Shown: positions 9,161 through 18,905 of the stretch, piece after piece
How the letters are laid out: every line of letters begins with the position of its first letter
Numbering within the stretch: position 1 is the stretch's first letter
Assembly (NCBI GenBank): GCA_028817895.1
Contig: JAPPOQ010000033.1
Coordinates: forward strand, 124,001 to 188,000
Origin: Ahrensia sp.
Lineage (GTDB): Bacteria > Pseudomonadota > Alphaproteobacteria > Rhizobiales > Rhizobiaceae
Length of the DNA: 64,000 nucleotides
Direction: 5' to 3'
Position numbers and translations under genes: made by a program
The notes under the pieces: model-generated
What the model saw: the letters and a program-made list of their open reading frames with translations, nothing else
Database searches by the model: none
Told to the model about the DNA's origin: nothing

Positions 9161-11532
9161 ACATTCAGTCGAAACCACCTGTCGCTGCCCAGAAACTGGA
9201 TGCTGAAACCCGCATTGTCGGCCACGATCACGTTCACGACAGTGCATCTCGCCATGTGCGAGGCCAAGCGGTTTATATTGACGATATGCCGGACCTGCCG
9301 GGCACGCTGCATTGCGCTCCGGTGCTCTCCAACGTCGCGCATGGTAAGATATTGAACATCGATTTCGACAAGGCGCGCGCCAGCGAAGGCGTGGTCGATG
9401 TTCTGCTCGCATCCGACATTCCCGGCAAGAACGAGGTCGCGCCGATCTTTGCCGATGAACCTTTTCTTGCCGAGGGAAAGGTCGAGCATGTCGGGCAAAT
9501 CGTGGGACTGGTTGTTGCCGATACGCTCGCCCACGCCCTTCAAGCCGCCCGTAAGGTGGTGGTTGATATTGAGGAACTCACGCCCTGTTTCGACGAAGCG
9601 GAGGCGTTTGAAGCGCAAAGCCGCACTCTGCCTGACCAGCATTTGAAGCGTGGAGATGCGCAGCAAGCGATCGAGGCGGCCGCAAGACGTCTCACCGGTC
9701 GCGTGAAGATGGGCGGGCAAGACCATTTCTATCTGGAAGCTCACACAGCCCATGCTTTCCCGGGCGAGGCGGGGGACATGACGGTGTGGTCGTCCACTCA
9801 GCACCCCACCGAAGTGCAAGTGCATGTGGCGATGCTGCTGGGGGTCAAATCGCACAAGGTTGACGTCAAATGCCGTCGCATGGGCGGTGCCTTTGGCGGC
9901 AAGGAGAGCCAGGCGACGATCATCGCTGGTCTTGCGGCGCTGGCGGCGCATGCAACCGGACAGCCTTGTCGTTTCCGCATGCGTCGTGACGATGATATGG
10001 CCGCAACCGGCAAGCGTCATGGCTACACGATCAACTATGATGTTGGTTTCGACGAAACCGGCCGCATCCATGGTCTAAAGGTCGAGGCACTCGCCCATTC
10101 GGGTCATGTTGCCGATCTCACTGGCCCGGTGATTGCACGAACGCTCACCCATCTCGACAATTGCTATCACATCGAACATGCGGACTTTTTGGGCTTCGCG
10201 GCGAAAACCAACACCGTGTCCAACACGGCTTTTCGCGGGTTCGGCGGGCCACAGGGCATGGTCGCCATTGAGGCGATCATCGATGACATCGCGCGATCCC
10301 TCGGGCGTGATGCGCAAGATATTCGAGCGGCCAACTACTATGGCGCAGAGACTGGCTCGGAAACACCATACGGGCAAAGCGTGTTCGTGGGTGATGAGCT
10401 GGCGCATGACAACCCGTTGCGCAACGTCATCGAGCGCGTCACGAGCAATGCGCGGTGGGACGAAAAGCGCACGCAAATCGAGGCCTTCAACGCCAAGCGT
10501 GGCGTTTTGCGCAAGGGACTTGCCATGATGCCGGTGAAATTCGGCATCTCCTTCAACCTCACCACGCTCAATCAGGGCGGTGCTCTGGTTCATGTCTATA
10601 TGGACGGCTCCGTCCATCTCAATCATGGCGGCACGGAGATGGGGCAGGGCCTGAACACCAAGGTCGCGCAGGTCGTGGCGGAAGTTTTCGGCATTCCGCT
10701 CGGTGATGTGCAGATCACGCCGAGCGATACGGGCAAGGTGCCCAACACATCAGCAACGGCGGCCTCTTCCGGCTCAGACCTGAATGGCATGGCGGCCTTC
10801 AACGCGGCATCAGAAATCAAGGCCCGCATGCTGGATGTCGCCTGCGAGCATTTTGACGCAATGCCATCCGATATCGATTTTCGTGACGGGCAAGTGGTTT
10901 GTGGAGACCGTTCGATTTCCTTCGGCACGCTTGCAAAATATTGCTGGATGAAGCGCATCTCCCTGTCGGCTGAGGGGTTTTATGCGACGCCGAAGATCCA
11001 CTGGGATGGCAAAACCATGAAGGGCCGCCCCTTCTTCTATTTCACCTATGGTGCAGCGGTTGCTGAAGTCGTGATCGACACGCTGACGGGTGAGAACCGG
11101 TGCCTGAGCGTCGATATCGTTCAGGACTGCGGAAAATCATTGAATCCTGTCATCGACCTTGGCCAGATCGAAGGCGCCTTCGTCCAGGGCATGGGCTGGC
11201 TCACCTGCGAGGAACTGTGGTGGGATGAAAAGGGTAGGCTGCGCACGGTCGGCCCATCGACTTACAAGATTCCCGGGTCACGTGATGTGCCGCCGGTCTT
11301 CAATGTCGAACTACTCGAAAATCGACCCAACCCGGAAGAAACCGTTTATCGCTCAAAGGCAGTCGGGGAGCCGCCATTGATGCTGTCGATTGCGGTCTGG
11401 CTGGCGTTGCGCGATGCGGTCTCGTCCCTGTCCGGTCATCGCCTTGCGGCGGCGCTTGATGCACCGGCCACGCCGGAACGTGTGCTTTTCGCCGTTGAAG
11501 ACATGAAGGAAAGGGCAGGGGAACTGATATGA
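9157..11532 (+). CDS. xdhB: Xanthine dehydrogenase molybdopterin subunit
   Basis: This 791-residue catalytic subunit carries the molybdenum cofactor. It has the family motif GGAFGGKES near residues 243-251, FRGFGGPQG further on, and the catalytic Glu in VGEPP (about Glu738) near the C-terminus. The likely start is a TTG at 9157 overlapping the xdhA stop (TTGA); the first in-frame ATG is about 43 residues in and would remove conserved sequence such as SASRHVRGQAVYIDD. uraD follows with an ATGA overlap. XdhA and XdhB together form the full (AB)2 enzyme. Confidence 0.95.
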   Translation: MNIQSKPPVAAQKLDAETRIVGHDHVHDSASRHVRGQAVYIDDMPDLPGTLHCAPVLSNVAHGKILNIDFDKARASEGVVDVLLASDIPGKNEVAPIFADEPFLAEGKVEHVGQIVGLVVADTLAHALQAARKVVVDIEELTPCFDEAEAFEAQSRTLPDQHLKRGDAQQAIEAAARRLTGRVKMGGQDHFYLEAHTAHAFPGEAGDMTVWSSTQHPTEVQVHVAMLLGVKSHKVDVKCRRMGGAFGGKESQATIIAGLAALAAHATGQPCRFRMRRDDDMAATGKRHGYTINYDVGFDETGRIHGLKVEALAHSGHVADLTGPVIARTLTHLDNCYHIEHADFLGFAAKTNTVSNTAFRGFGGPQGMVAIEAIIDDIARSLGRDAQDIRAANYYGAETGSETPYGQSVFVGDELAHDNPLRNVIERVTSNARWDEKRTQIEAFNAKRGVLRKGLAMMPVKFGISFNLTTLNQGGALVHVYMDGSVHLNHGGTEMGQGLNTKVAQVVAEVFGIPLGDVQITPSDTGKVPNTSATAASSGSDLNGMAAFNAASEIKARMLDVACEHFDAMPSDIDFRDGQVVCGDRSISFGTLAKYCWMKRISLSAEGFYATPKIHWDGKTMKGRPFFYFTYGAAVAEVVIDTLTGENRCLSVDIVQDCGKSLNPVIDLGQIEGAFVQGMGWLTCEELWWDEKGRLRTVGPSTYKIPGSRDVPPVFNVELLENRPNPEETVYRSKAVGEPPLMLSIAVWLALRDAVSSLSGHRLAAALDAPATPERVLFAVEDMKERAGELI

Positions 11533-12047
11533 GCCTGACCCTTACCGAGCTGAACGCCTCGTCGGACAGCAAATTTGTCGCTTATCTCGAAGACGTTGCA
11601 GAGCACTCAACCTGGGTGGTGGAGCGCGCGGTTGAACATCGCCCCTTCACCTCGCTTCGCAGCCTTCACCACACGATTTGCGACGTCATCGCACAAGCTT
11701 CGTCTCGCGAACAGCGCGCATTGATCATGGCGCATCCTGACCTCGCCGGAAAGGCAGCCAGAGCGGGCGACATGACGGACGCCTCGATCAGCGAACAGGC
11801 CGGCGCCGGGCTTGATCAGCTTACCGATGAGGAATTTGAGCGATTTGAGGAGCTTAATGGTGCCTATCGCTCGAAATTCGGGTTTCCCTTCATCATCGCC
11901 GTCAAGGGCCATGACAAGACGTCGATACTCCAGGCTTTTGTCGAGCGTCTGGAAAACGACATGAAATCCGAGCAGCGTGAGGCATTGGCGCAGATTTGTG
12001 AGATCATTCGTTATCGACTTGAAACGATGATCTCGCATGAACAGTGA
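11529..12047 (+). CDS. uraD: OHCU decarboxylase
   Basis: This 172-residue enzyme decarboxylates 2-oxo-4-hydroxy-4-carboxy-5-ureidoimidazoline to (S)-allantoin, the step before allantoinase. It has the catalytic His69 in AHPDLAGKAA, SISEQAGAGLDQL with Glu89, and KFGFPFIIAVKG. It is translationally coupled to xdhB (ATGA). Its product is the substrate of the PuuE encoded at 4466. Uricase and hydroxyisourate hydrolase, needed between Xdh and UraD, are not in this window and must lie elsewhere if the pathway is complete. Confidence 0.93.
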   Translation: MSLTLTELNASSDSKFVAYLEDVAEHSTWVVERAVEHRPFTSLRSLHHTICDVIAQASSREQRALIMAHPDLAGKAARAGDMTDASISEQAGAGLDQLTDEEFERFEELNGAYRSKFGFPFIIAVKGHDKTSILQAFVERLENDMKSEQREALAQICEIIRYRLETMISHEQ

Positions 12048-12166
12048 TATCGAACAGCTTTTGAGAGCACTCGACTCGCGCGGCTGTTGCAGCCGCCAGA
12101 ACCATGCTTTATGGGGGTGCCGCTGATGGACGCTTCGCTTGTAGTCTGGTCCGTCAGAAAGCCGGA

Positions 12167-12241
12167 TGGGGCGTCGCCAAGTGGTAAGGCAGCGGCTTTT
12201 GGTGCCGCCATTCGCAGGTTCGAATCCTGCCGCCCCAGCCA
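12167..12241 (+). tRNA. tRNA-Gln (anticodon TTG)
   Basis: The acceptor stem is TGGGGCG (12167-12173) paired with CGCCCCA (12231-12237), then discriminator G and an encoded CCA. The anticodon arm is GCGGC-TTTTGGT-GCCGC, giving anticodon TTG. The T arm contains GGTTCGAATCC. The length is 75 bases. No integrase or repeated 3' end was seen nearby, so it does not look like an occupied island attachment site. Confidence 0.95.
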
Positions 12242-12258
12242 AGCATAATTTCCAAACT

Positions 12259-13305
12259 CTACAACAGCTTGCCCATTTCGACAGCCGTATCGAGCATGCG
12301 GCAGGAAAAGCCCCATTCATTGTCATACCAAGACAGGACACGGACGAGATTTCCGTCCGTCACCTGCGTTTGTGCTGACGCGAATGACGATGAATGCGGG
12401 TCGTGGTTGAAGTCCATCGAAACAAGCGGATTGCCCTCATAGGCGAGAATGCCCTTCAGCGCGCCTTCGCTGGCCTCTTTTGCCGCAGCATTGACCTCCT
12501 CAACGGTGCAGTCGCGCGAGGCGACGAAGGTGAGATCGACGCAGGAGACATTGGGGGTCGGCACGCGGATCGCTGAACCGTCCAGCTTGCCCTTCAGGTC
12601 GGGCAAAACCAGGCCAACGGCCTTTGCCGCGCCGGTCGATGTCGGGATCATCGACATGGCCGCGGCGCGCGCCCGGTACAAATCTTTGTGAAACGTGTCG
12701 AGCGTCGGCTGGTCACCCGTATAAGAGTGAATCGTCGTCATGTAGCCTTTGGTGATGCCGAAACTCTCATGCATCACCTTGGCCAGTGGCGCCAGACAGT
12801 TGGTTGTGCAGGACGCATTTGAAACCACGGTGTCATCGCTGGTGAGCGTGTCGTGATTGACCCCGTAAACAACCGTTTTCTCTTGCTTTTCGGTCTGTGT
12901 GAGCGGTGCGGAGATCAACACGCCCTTCGCCCCGTTTTCCAGATGAACCGCAGCCTTTCCAGCATTGGTGAAAATGCCGGTGCATTCCAGAACGATGTCC
13001 ACATTGTCCCAGGGCAGGGCCGATGGGTCGCGCTCGCTCGTCACTTCAATGCCCATGCGCAAGGCGGCCGTATCTCCCGCGCGGCGAGCGGGACCCTCAA
13101 CAAATATTGCGTCGCCGCGAACTTCCACAGATCCGGGGAAGCGACCATGCACGCTGTCAAAGCGCAGCAGGTGCGCATTTGTTTCAATGGGAGCGAGATC
13201 GTTGATTGCAACGATTTCGATATCGTCTCGGTCAAGCTCGAATGCCGCGCGCAGAACGTTGCGGCCGATGCGACCAAATCCATTGATGGCGACTTTCAGG
13301 GTCAT
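12259..13305 (-). CDS. gap: Glyceraldehyde-3-phosphate dehydrogenase
   Basis: This 348-residue NAD-dependent enzyme of glycolysis and gluconeogenesis has the Rossmann motif NGFGRIGRN at residues 8-16. The catalytic Cys166 lies in [12 protein letters not shown], the partner His in [10 protein letters not shown], and the C-terminal signature is [14 protein letters not shown] short insertion ([11 protein letters not shown], about 136-146) makes it slightly longer than the usual 335 residues. It lies alone, converging on the tRNA-Gln and divergent from the thiolase. It could in principle be an erythrose-4-phosphate dehydrogenase paralogue; no pentose-phosphate neighbours are present to decide. 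Confidence 0.92.
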   Translation of the reverse strand: MTLKVAINGFGRIGRNVLRAAFELDRDDIEIVAINDLAPIETNAHLLRFDSVHGRFPGSVEVRGDAIFVEGPARRAGDTAALRMGIEVTSERDPSALPWDNVDIVLECTGIFTNAGKAAVHLENGAKGVLISAPLTQTEKQEKTVVYGVNHDTLTSDDTVVSNASCTTNCLAPLAKVMHESFGITKGYMTTIHSYTGDQPTLDTFHKDLYRARAAAMSMIPTSTGAAKAVGLVLPDLKGKLDGSAIRVPTPNVSCVDLTFVASRDCTVEEVNAAAKEASEGALKGILAYEGNPLVSMDFNHDPHSSSFASAQTQVTDGNLVRVLSWYDNEWGFSCRMLDTAVEMGKLL

Positions 13306-13473
13306 GAGGGGCTCCCGACAAATTTCAATCGATTGAAGTTGGCCAATAACACACTGGGCTCATTTGCGAAACCGCGTTGGTGGGCAAAGCCACCGCCTTT
13401 GCATATTGACCTTTGAATCTTGAAAACCGACATGTGGCGCCAGCAGTTTGGCGCGAAAAAGGCAGCACTCAAA

Positions 13474-14643
13474 ATGACCGCATGCATAACCGGTTGGGCT
13501 CACTCAAATTTTGGCAAGCTTCGGGGCGAAACGGTTGAAAGCCTGGTTACCGGCGTTGCCCGAGACGCGCTGGCCAATGCCGGCCTTGAGGCGGCGGACA
13601 TAGACGAAATCTATCTGGGTCACTTCAATGCGGGCTTTTCGGCGCAGGACTTCACGGCAAGCTTCGTCTTGCAGGCGTCTGATGATTTTCGATTCAAGCC
13701 TGCCACGCGTGTTGAAAATGCTTGTGCAACCGGCTCGGCTGCGGTGCATCAGGGCGTAAAGACGATCGAGGCTAAGCGGGCCCGCCATGTGCTTGTGGTT
13801 GGTGTCGAGCAAATGACGACGACACCCGGACCAGACATTGGCCGCAACCTTCTCAAGGCCTCCTATCTGCCGGAAGATGGGGACACGCCGGGCGGATTTG
13901 CCGGTGTATTCGGCAAGATCGCTTCAACCTACTTTCAAAAATATGGCGACCAATCCGATGCTTTGGCGGCGATCGCCGCCAAGAACCACAAGAACGGGGT
14001 GGAAAATCCGTTCGCGCAAATGCGCAAGGACCTTGGCTATGATTTCTGCCGGGCCGAAAGCGACAAGAACCCCTTCGTTGCCGGTCCGTTGAAGCGTACG
14101 GACTGCTCACTGGTTTCGGACGGTGCGGCGGCCATCATCTTGTCTGACACACAGACTGCGCTTTCCATGGACAAGGCGGTTGCTTTTCGTTCAACCGCTC
14201 ATGCCCAGGATTTCCTGCCAATGTCCAAGCGTGACATTCTGGCCTTTGAGGGATGCGCAGAAGCGTGGACCCGTGCGCTCGATGCGGCGAAACTGTCTAT
14301 CGACGATCTCTCTTTCGTCGAAACGCATGACTGTTTCACCATTGCCGAGCTGATCGAATATGAGGCGATGGGCCTTGCGAAGCCGGGCGAAGGCGCCGCA
14401 ATCGCTCTGGAAGGCCAAACGCAAAAGGATGGTCGGTTGCCAGTCAATCCATCAGGCGGGTTAAAGGCGAAAGGTCATCCGATTGGGGCGACCGGTGTGT
14501 CGATGCATGCGCTCACCGCGATGCAACTGACGAGCACAGCGCCGGAGGGAATGCAGATTGCTGATGCGACCCTCGGCGGCATCTTCAATATGGGCGGAGC
14601 TGCGGTTGCAAACTATGTCTCGGTGCTGGAGCGGATCAAGTAA
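13474..14643 (+). CDS. Thiolase-family acyltransferase (SCP-x-like)
   Basis: This 389-residue enzyme has the thiolase fold. The reactive Cys is Cys84 in ENACATGSAA and the C-terminal His lies in GGLKAKGHPIGATG, with THDCFTIAELIEYE typical of the SCP-x / acetyl-CoA acetyltransferase group. The start is ATG 13474, giving MTACITGWAH; the frame is open to 13420 but the added residues are not family-like. The last 8 bases overlap the convergent DUF3750 gene. It probably acts in degradative acyl-CoA thiolysis; the substrate is not deducible from context. Confidence 0.87.
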   Translation: MTACITGWAHSNFGKLRGETVESLVTGVARDALANAGLEAADIDEIYLGHFNAGFSAQDFTASFVLQASDDFRFKPATRVENACATGSAAVHQGVKTIEAKRARHVLVVGVEQMTTTPGPDIGRNLLKASYLPEDGDTPGGFAGVFGKIASTYFQKYGDQSDALAAIAAKNHKNGVENPFAQMRKDLGYDFCRAESDKNPFVAGPLKRTDCSLVSDGAAAIILSDTQTALSMDKAVAFRSTAHAQDFLPMSKRDILAFEGCAEAWTRALDAAKLSIDDLSFVETHDCFTIAELIEYEAMGLAKPGEGAAIALEGQTQKDGRLPVNPSGGLKAKGHPIGATGVSMHALTAMQLTSTAPEGMQIADATLGGIFNMGGAAVANYVSVLERIK

Positions 14644-15376
14644 GCCGGAAACTGCCGAAGGATGGCACCTTGATCTCCAGGCGCTTGGGGTTGAAACCGG
14701 CAACAAGGCCGAGAAAGTTCAACTCCAGCCCGTGATCAGCCCCTAAAACCACGCCAGCATAACCGCCAAGGCTTGCAAACCAGGAGCCATCGCCCGTTCG
14801 ACCGATCCAGCGCCCATCGGCAGGGTAGTCGCGCCCAACAGCCGTAGACGGAGTTTCTGCCCGAAAGTCCGGGACAGCGCGAATGACACTGGCCACAAAG
14901 GTGTTCGAGTTCGGCCCAGGCCAGATCGTATAGTCGCCCGGATTGCGCCAGCGATAGCTCGCAACGGCCTGTTCGATTTGCGGTATCAGGCGCCGCGCCG
15001 CATCGCCTGTAATCTGCTGTTCGATCCTTGGGTTGTTTGAATACCAGCGTGCATCGGCATCATAGGCATTTTTGCGCACCGGCGTTCCCCAACCAACGAC
15101 TTCGTAACGGTCATATCGGGCGACGCCGGGCGTCTTGATCACCAGCCAGGAATGGCTGGCAAAAGCACCTTTCAGGCCACCCGTGCGGGCCGACATGACG
15201 TAGACGGCAGCCTCATCGACATCGGGCTTTTTGGCGAGAATGCCTGCACTCGACCAGTCCGCGTGGTTCCAGCGTGAGGGCCGGTCTTTCATTGCCCAAA
15301 CGCCCAGATGCACGAGACTGGGAACGATAAAGACAAGCAGCAGGAAAAGGATAGGGTAGCTGATCAAACGGGACAT
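14636..15376 (-). CDS. DUF3750 membrane-anchored protein
   Basis: This protein of about 246 residues has one N-terminal hydrophobic helix (YPILFLLLVFIVPSLVHLG). It is followed by a periplasm-facing region with repeated Trp and Tyr motifs (SHSWLVIKTPG, YEVVGWGTP, YTIWPGPNSNTFV). The pattern matches DUF3750 proteins, whose function is unknown to me. The PGPNSNTF segment with nearby His and Cys-free surroundings suggests an enclosed hydrolase-like pocket, but this is speculation. The start at 15376 is preferred; 15415 adds 13 basic residues. The 3' end overlaps the thiolase gene by 8 bases, tail to tail. Confidence 0.7.
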   Translation of the reverse strand: MSRLISYPILFLLLVFIVPSLVHLGVWAMKDRPSRWNHADWSSAGILAKKPDVDEAAVYVMSARTGGLKGAFASHSWLVIKTPGVARYDRYEVVGWGTPVRKNAYDADARWYSNNPRIEQQITGDAARRLIPQIEQAVASYRWRNPGDYTIWPGPNSNTFVASVIRAVPDFRAETPSTAVGRDYPADGRWIGRTGDGSWFASLGGYAGVVLGADHGLELNFLGLVAGFNPKRLEIKVPSFGSFRLT

Positions 15377-15468
15377 CTGCGCGTTTCTGGTGGCGGCTTT
15401 GATACGCCTTCGCAACCAATAGATAAGTCAAATTCACGACTGTGCTGTGCAGTTTTCTTACAAAACTG

Positions 15469-16833
15469 TCAGGTAAGCCGATTGCGTTCAACTGTCAGAT
15501 GAGCAAATGGCTGGCGCGACAGGCCGACCAATTCGCGGGTTGCCGGGTCGTTCCAGCGGTGGCCAATAATGCCGCCACGCTCCACTTGATCGAAAAGATT
15601 GTTGGAAATCACAGCCGTTCCAGCGTTTTCCACCACAGTCACGGCAAGGCCGGTTCCGGCGCGGCGAACGATGTTGTTGGAAACGACCACATTGCGCAGA
15701 TACGGCCCCCAACCCAGCAACATGCCGAATTTCGGCGCACCTTCCACGACATTTCCGGTCACCGCTGTATCGGCCTCGACGGCGATTCCATGGCCAAATC
15801 CGGCAACCTCCGGCGGGTAGGGGCCGTCAGTGTGCATGTTGCGGATGAGATTGTTGGCGCAGACGGCGAGCCGACCGCCTTCATTGAAATTGGCAATGGA
15901 GACACCCATCGTGCCGCCATCAATGATGTTGTTGGCAATCAGCGCACCCTGAAAGGCAAATTCCGAATAGACCGCCGTCTCGCCTGATCGCAAACAGGTG
16001 TTGCCGGTGATTTGCGCGTTGCTGGCTGAGTTGGCACGGATCGCCGAAAAGGCGCAATCGGAGACATGATTGCCCGAAACGATCACACCCTCGGTGCGAA
16101 ACAGATTGATGCCATTGCCCCGCTGACCGGTTCCGCCGCCCCGTGCCGCAATACGCTCAACGCGGTTGTTGGCAACCATCGTATTGTCGGCGCCGATGTC
16201 CCAACGGTGAACAAGTATGCCACCATTGGCGCAGTCCGCGACCGTGTTGTCCGAAACGGAAAGCCCGGTAGCGTTGACACTGTAGAGGCCGGCGACGCCC
16301 GCTGCGCCTGAAATTCTGGATCGCTCGACCCGCCCGCCGCACACTTCCAGCGAAATCCCTGTGCCCATGGAGCCGATCAACTCGCATTGATCAACACGGA
16401 TGCGCGGGCAGCCGCGTAGATGCAGCAGACCGGCAAAGTCATCAGCGAAGGGGCGGTTAGCACCGTCCAGAGTAACGCCCTCAATGTCGATCAGTTCGCA
16501 GCCATTGCCACGTAGCAGACTGCCATTTCCGCTGTAAAGAATGCGCGACGTGCCCGCTATGCCAACCAGTCGCGTTCTTTCGGGCAGATCGATGTTGGAG
16601 ACGGCATAGGTGCCCGGTGGCAAAAAGACCGGCTTGTCGTCGCGCGATGCGGTATCGAGGATTGCCTGAAAGACCCGACTCTGATCATCGCTCGAACTGG
16701 GGCGAATGCCGTGTTGGCTGGCATCAATGCTGCCGCGCAACCCCGCAAAGGTTTTGGGCGTGGCCGCCTGCGCTGGAATGGCATCTGCCAGGGCCAAGGC
16801 CCCCAGAGCCTTCACGAAGTCACGTCTCAACAT
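15469..16833 (-). CDS. Tat-exported right-handed beta-helix protein (TIGR03808-like)
   Basis: This 454-residue protein starts MLRRDFVKALGALALADA, a twin-arginine signal with a cleavage site after AQA near residue 23. The rest is made of repeating short strands with NxI/NxV turns (for example ISNNLF, VSNNIV, VANNRV, ISGNHV), as in pectate-lyase-like parallel beta-helices. It matches the TIGR03808 family of Tat-translocated repeat proteins common in Rhizobiales. No catalytic residues are recognisable, so an enzymatic role is open; polysaccharide binding or cleavage in the periplasm is possible. It lies downstream of and divergent from the DUF853 ATPase. Confidence 0.85.
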   Translation of the reverse strand: MLRRDFVKALGALALADAIPAQAATPKTFAGLRGSIDASQHGIRPSSSDDQSRVFQAILDTASRDDKPVFLPPGTYAVSNIDLPERTRLVGIAGTSRILYSGNGSLLRGNGCELIDIEGVTLDGANRPFADDFAGLLHLRGCPRIRVDQCELIGSMGTGISLEVCGGRVERSRISGAAGVAGLYSVNATGLSVSDNTVADCANGGILVHRWDIGADNTMVANNRVERIAARGGGTGQRGNGINLFRTEGVIVSGNHVSDCAFSAIRANSASNAQITGNTCLRSGETAVYSEFAFQGALIANNIIDGGTMGVSIANFNEGGRLAVCANNLIRNMHTDGPYPPEVAGFGHGIAVEADTAVTGNVVEGAPKFGMLLGWGPYLRNVVVSNNIVRRAGTGLAVTVVENAGTAVISNNLFDQVERGGIIGHRWNDPATRELVGLSRQPFAHLTVERNRLT

Positions 16834-16995
16834 GGCACATACTCACAACTCGATTGCCAGCCAGAACTCCTGACTTTCAAGTTCGATACCAGAAGGGCCT
16901 TACAAATTTGCTAGCCTGAAGGCGTGAGCGGTTTTCGGGGCGCTTGGGCTGCTCTATAAGCGGCGCAAAGTGAACGCCCCGATGAGAGCAGCGCT

Positions 16996-18516
16996 ATGCT
17001 TCAGGACGACAAGATCTATCTCGGCACCAGCCGCAAACCCGACGATTCGCTCAACCAGGCCGAATATATGGAGTTGAAGCTTGCCAACCGTCATGGCCTG
17101 ATCACCGGTGCGACCGGCACCGGCAAAACCGTATCGCTGCAAATTCTCGCTGAGGGCTTCTCCAATGCCGGTGTTCCGGTGTTTTGCGCTGACGTGAAGG
17201 GTGATCTGTCCGGCGTCGCGATTGCGGGAAAATCCAAGGATTTTCTGGAGAAAAGGGCCAGCGATATCGGGCTTGAAGACTATCAATATCAGGATTTTCC
17301 GGCGATCTTTTGGGATCTGTTCGGCGAGAAGGGGCATCCAATCCGCACCACCGTGTCGGAGATGGGCCCGCTCTTGCTGTCGCGATTGATGGACCTGACC
17401 GATGCGCAGGAGGGCGTTCTCAATATCGCGTTCCGCATTGCCGACGATGAAGGTCTTCTGCTTCTCGACATGAAGGACTTGCAGTCTCTGCTCGCCTATA
17501 TCTCCGAAAACTCCAAAGAGATCTCGGCGCGGCTCGGCAATGTATCGAAGCAGTCGGTCTCGGCCATTCAACGGTCACTGCTGGTGCTGGAAGAGCAGGG
17601 CGGGTCGCATTTCTTCGGCGAGCCGGCGTTGGAGATCGGCGATCTGATGCGCACGACACGCGATGGTCGCGGTTCGATCAATATTCTGGCTGCGGACAAA
17701 TTGATGATGTCGCCCCGGCTCTACGCGACCTTTCTGCTGTGGCTCTTGTCGGAACTGTTTGAGGAACTGCCTGAGATTGGCGATCCGGAGAAACCCCGGC
17801 TCGTCTTCTTTTTCGACGAAGCGCATCTTTTGTTTGACGATGCGCCCAAAATTCTGGTCGATCGGGTTGAGCAGGTGGTCAAGCTGATCCGCTCCAAGGG
17901 CGTCGGCGTCTATTTTGTCACGCAAAACCCGCTCGATGTGCCGGATGGTGTTCTGGCGCAGCTCGGCAATCGCATCCAGCATGCCTTGCGGGCCTACACG
18001 CCGCGCGAGCAGAAAGCGGTCAAAACGGCGGCAGAGACCTTCCGGCCCAATCCTGACTTTGATGCGCAGGACACGATTTCCAATCTCGGCGTCGGTGAGG
18101 CTTTGGTGTCGACGCTCGAAAAGAAGGGCGTGCCGTCCATCGTTCAGCGCACGCTGATCCGCCCTCCGCAATCACGGCTGGGACCGCTCTCAGATGCGGA
18201 ACGCGCCCAGGTGGTGGCCGTCAGCCCGGTTGCGGGCCAATATGACAAGGCGATCGACCGAGAATCCGCCTTTGAAGTCCTCGCCAAACGTGCCGATGAG
18301 AAGGCCAGGGCGGAAGAGGAGCAGGAGCGCCTTGAGGCAGAAGAAGAGGCTCGAGAGAGCGAAGCCAGAAGGGAAGCGCGCAAGTCGCGTCCCCGCCGAT
18401 CCAACCGCCAGTCAGTTGGCGAAGCGGCACTGAAATCGGTCGCGCGAACCGTTGCCAACCAACTTGGCCGCGCTTTGGTGCGGGGTATATTGGGCAGCCT
18501 TAAGCGCGGTTTTTGA
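16996..18516 (+). CDS. HerA/FtsK-like ATPase, DUF853 family
   Basis: This is a 506-residue P-loop ATPase. Walker A is GATGTGKT near residue 37, Walker B is [12 protein letters not shown] in the middle, and FVTQNP follows as a sensor-like motif. This is the DUF853 (helicase HerA-like) family. The C-terminal 90 residues are highly charged and predicted coiled ([19 protein letters not shown]), ending in a basic patch. It is probably a cytosolic DNA-associated motor; no nuclease partner (NurA) is adjacent. It is a monocistronic-looking gene with a weak ribosome site. Confidence 0.85.
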   Translation: MLQDDKIYLGTSRKPDDSLNQAEYMELKLANRHGLITGATGTGKTVSLQILAEGFSNAGVPVFCADVKGDLSGVAIAGKSKDFLEKRASDIGLEDYQYQDFPAIFWDLFGEKGHPIRTTVSEMGPLLLSRLMDLTDAQEGVLNIAFRIADDEGLLLLDMKDLQSLLAYISENSKEISARLGNVSKQSVSAIQRSLLVLEEQGGSHFFGEPALEIGDLMRTTRDGRGSINILAADKLMMSPRLYATFLLWLLSELFEELPEIGDPEKPRLVFFFDEAHLLFDDAPKILVDRVEQVVKLIRSKGVGVYFVTQNPLDVPDGVLAQLGNRIQHALRAYTPREQKAVKTAAETFRPNPDFDAQDTISNLGVGEALVSTLEKKGVPSIVQRTLIRPPQSRLGPLSDAERAQVVAVSPVAGQYDKAIDRESAFEVLAKRADEKARAEEEQERLEAEEEARESEARREARKSRPRRSNRQSVGEAALKSVARTVANQLGRALVRGILGSLKRGF

Positions 18517-18638
18517 GTTTTTGTGGTATAGTTTTCACATTTTTGCCATCTACAACGCTTAGCTCTGCAGAAAAGGGCGGTAAACGCCCGAGATTTGGCC
18601 GGACGATGCTCTGGCGGAACAACAGGCGGGGTTTTCCA

Positions 18639-18902
18639 ATGACTGTCTCGGCGGTCAATACAGCAGTTGTTGCGCGCGAGTCAGACGCATTAACTCCACT
18701 CGATGGCGGTTCATTTCTGGCGCATGAATTTGTTGATCAGTTTCGCCGCAGGCACCCAGCTCTGGTCCGCGCCGAATCCGTTCCAGCTCTTTTGATTTCG
18801 ACTTTGGACGAGTTGGGAAGAGGAACATCCCACGAACGCTTGGAAGAACGACTGTTGTCGAGTCTAGGCCGCACCAATCGCAGCTATCCAAAGGCAGCAT
18901 AG
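18639..18902 (+). CDS. Hypothetical protein, 87 residues
   Basis: This is a small open frame with ATG at 18639, 8 bases after a weak GGCGGGG ribosome site, and ending 3 bases before the convergent HAD gene. The protein is mixed in charge and lacks a signal peptide or membrane segment; it is likely helical in the C-terminal half (ISTLDELGRGTSHERLEERLL). I do not recognise a family. The upstream AT-rich segment (18517-18600) could hold a promoter. Coding status is likely but not certain. Confidence 0.5.
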   Translation: MTVSAVNTAVVARESDALTPLDGGSFLAHEFVDQFRRRHPALVRAESVPALLISTLDELGRGTSHERLEERLLSSLGRTNRSYPKAA

Positions 18903-18905
18903 GGC

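Noticed and set aside
9076-10071. 331-residue minus-strand frame across xdhA/xdhB
   Set aside because: Antisense to two well-supported enzymes; no motif.
12167-12241. tRNA-Gln as an integration site for an island
   Set aside because: No integrase and no repeated 3' end found within several kb; flanking genes are ordinary chromosomal ones.
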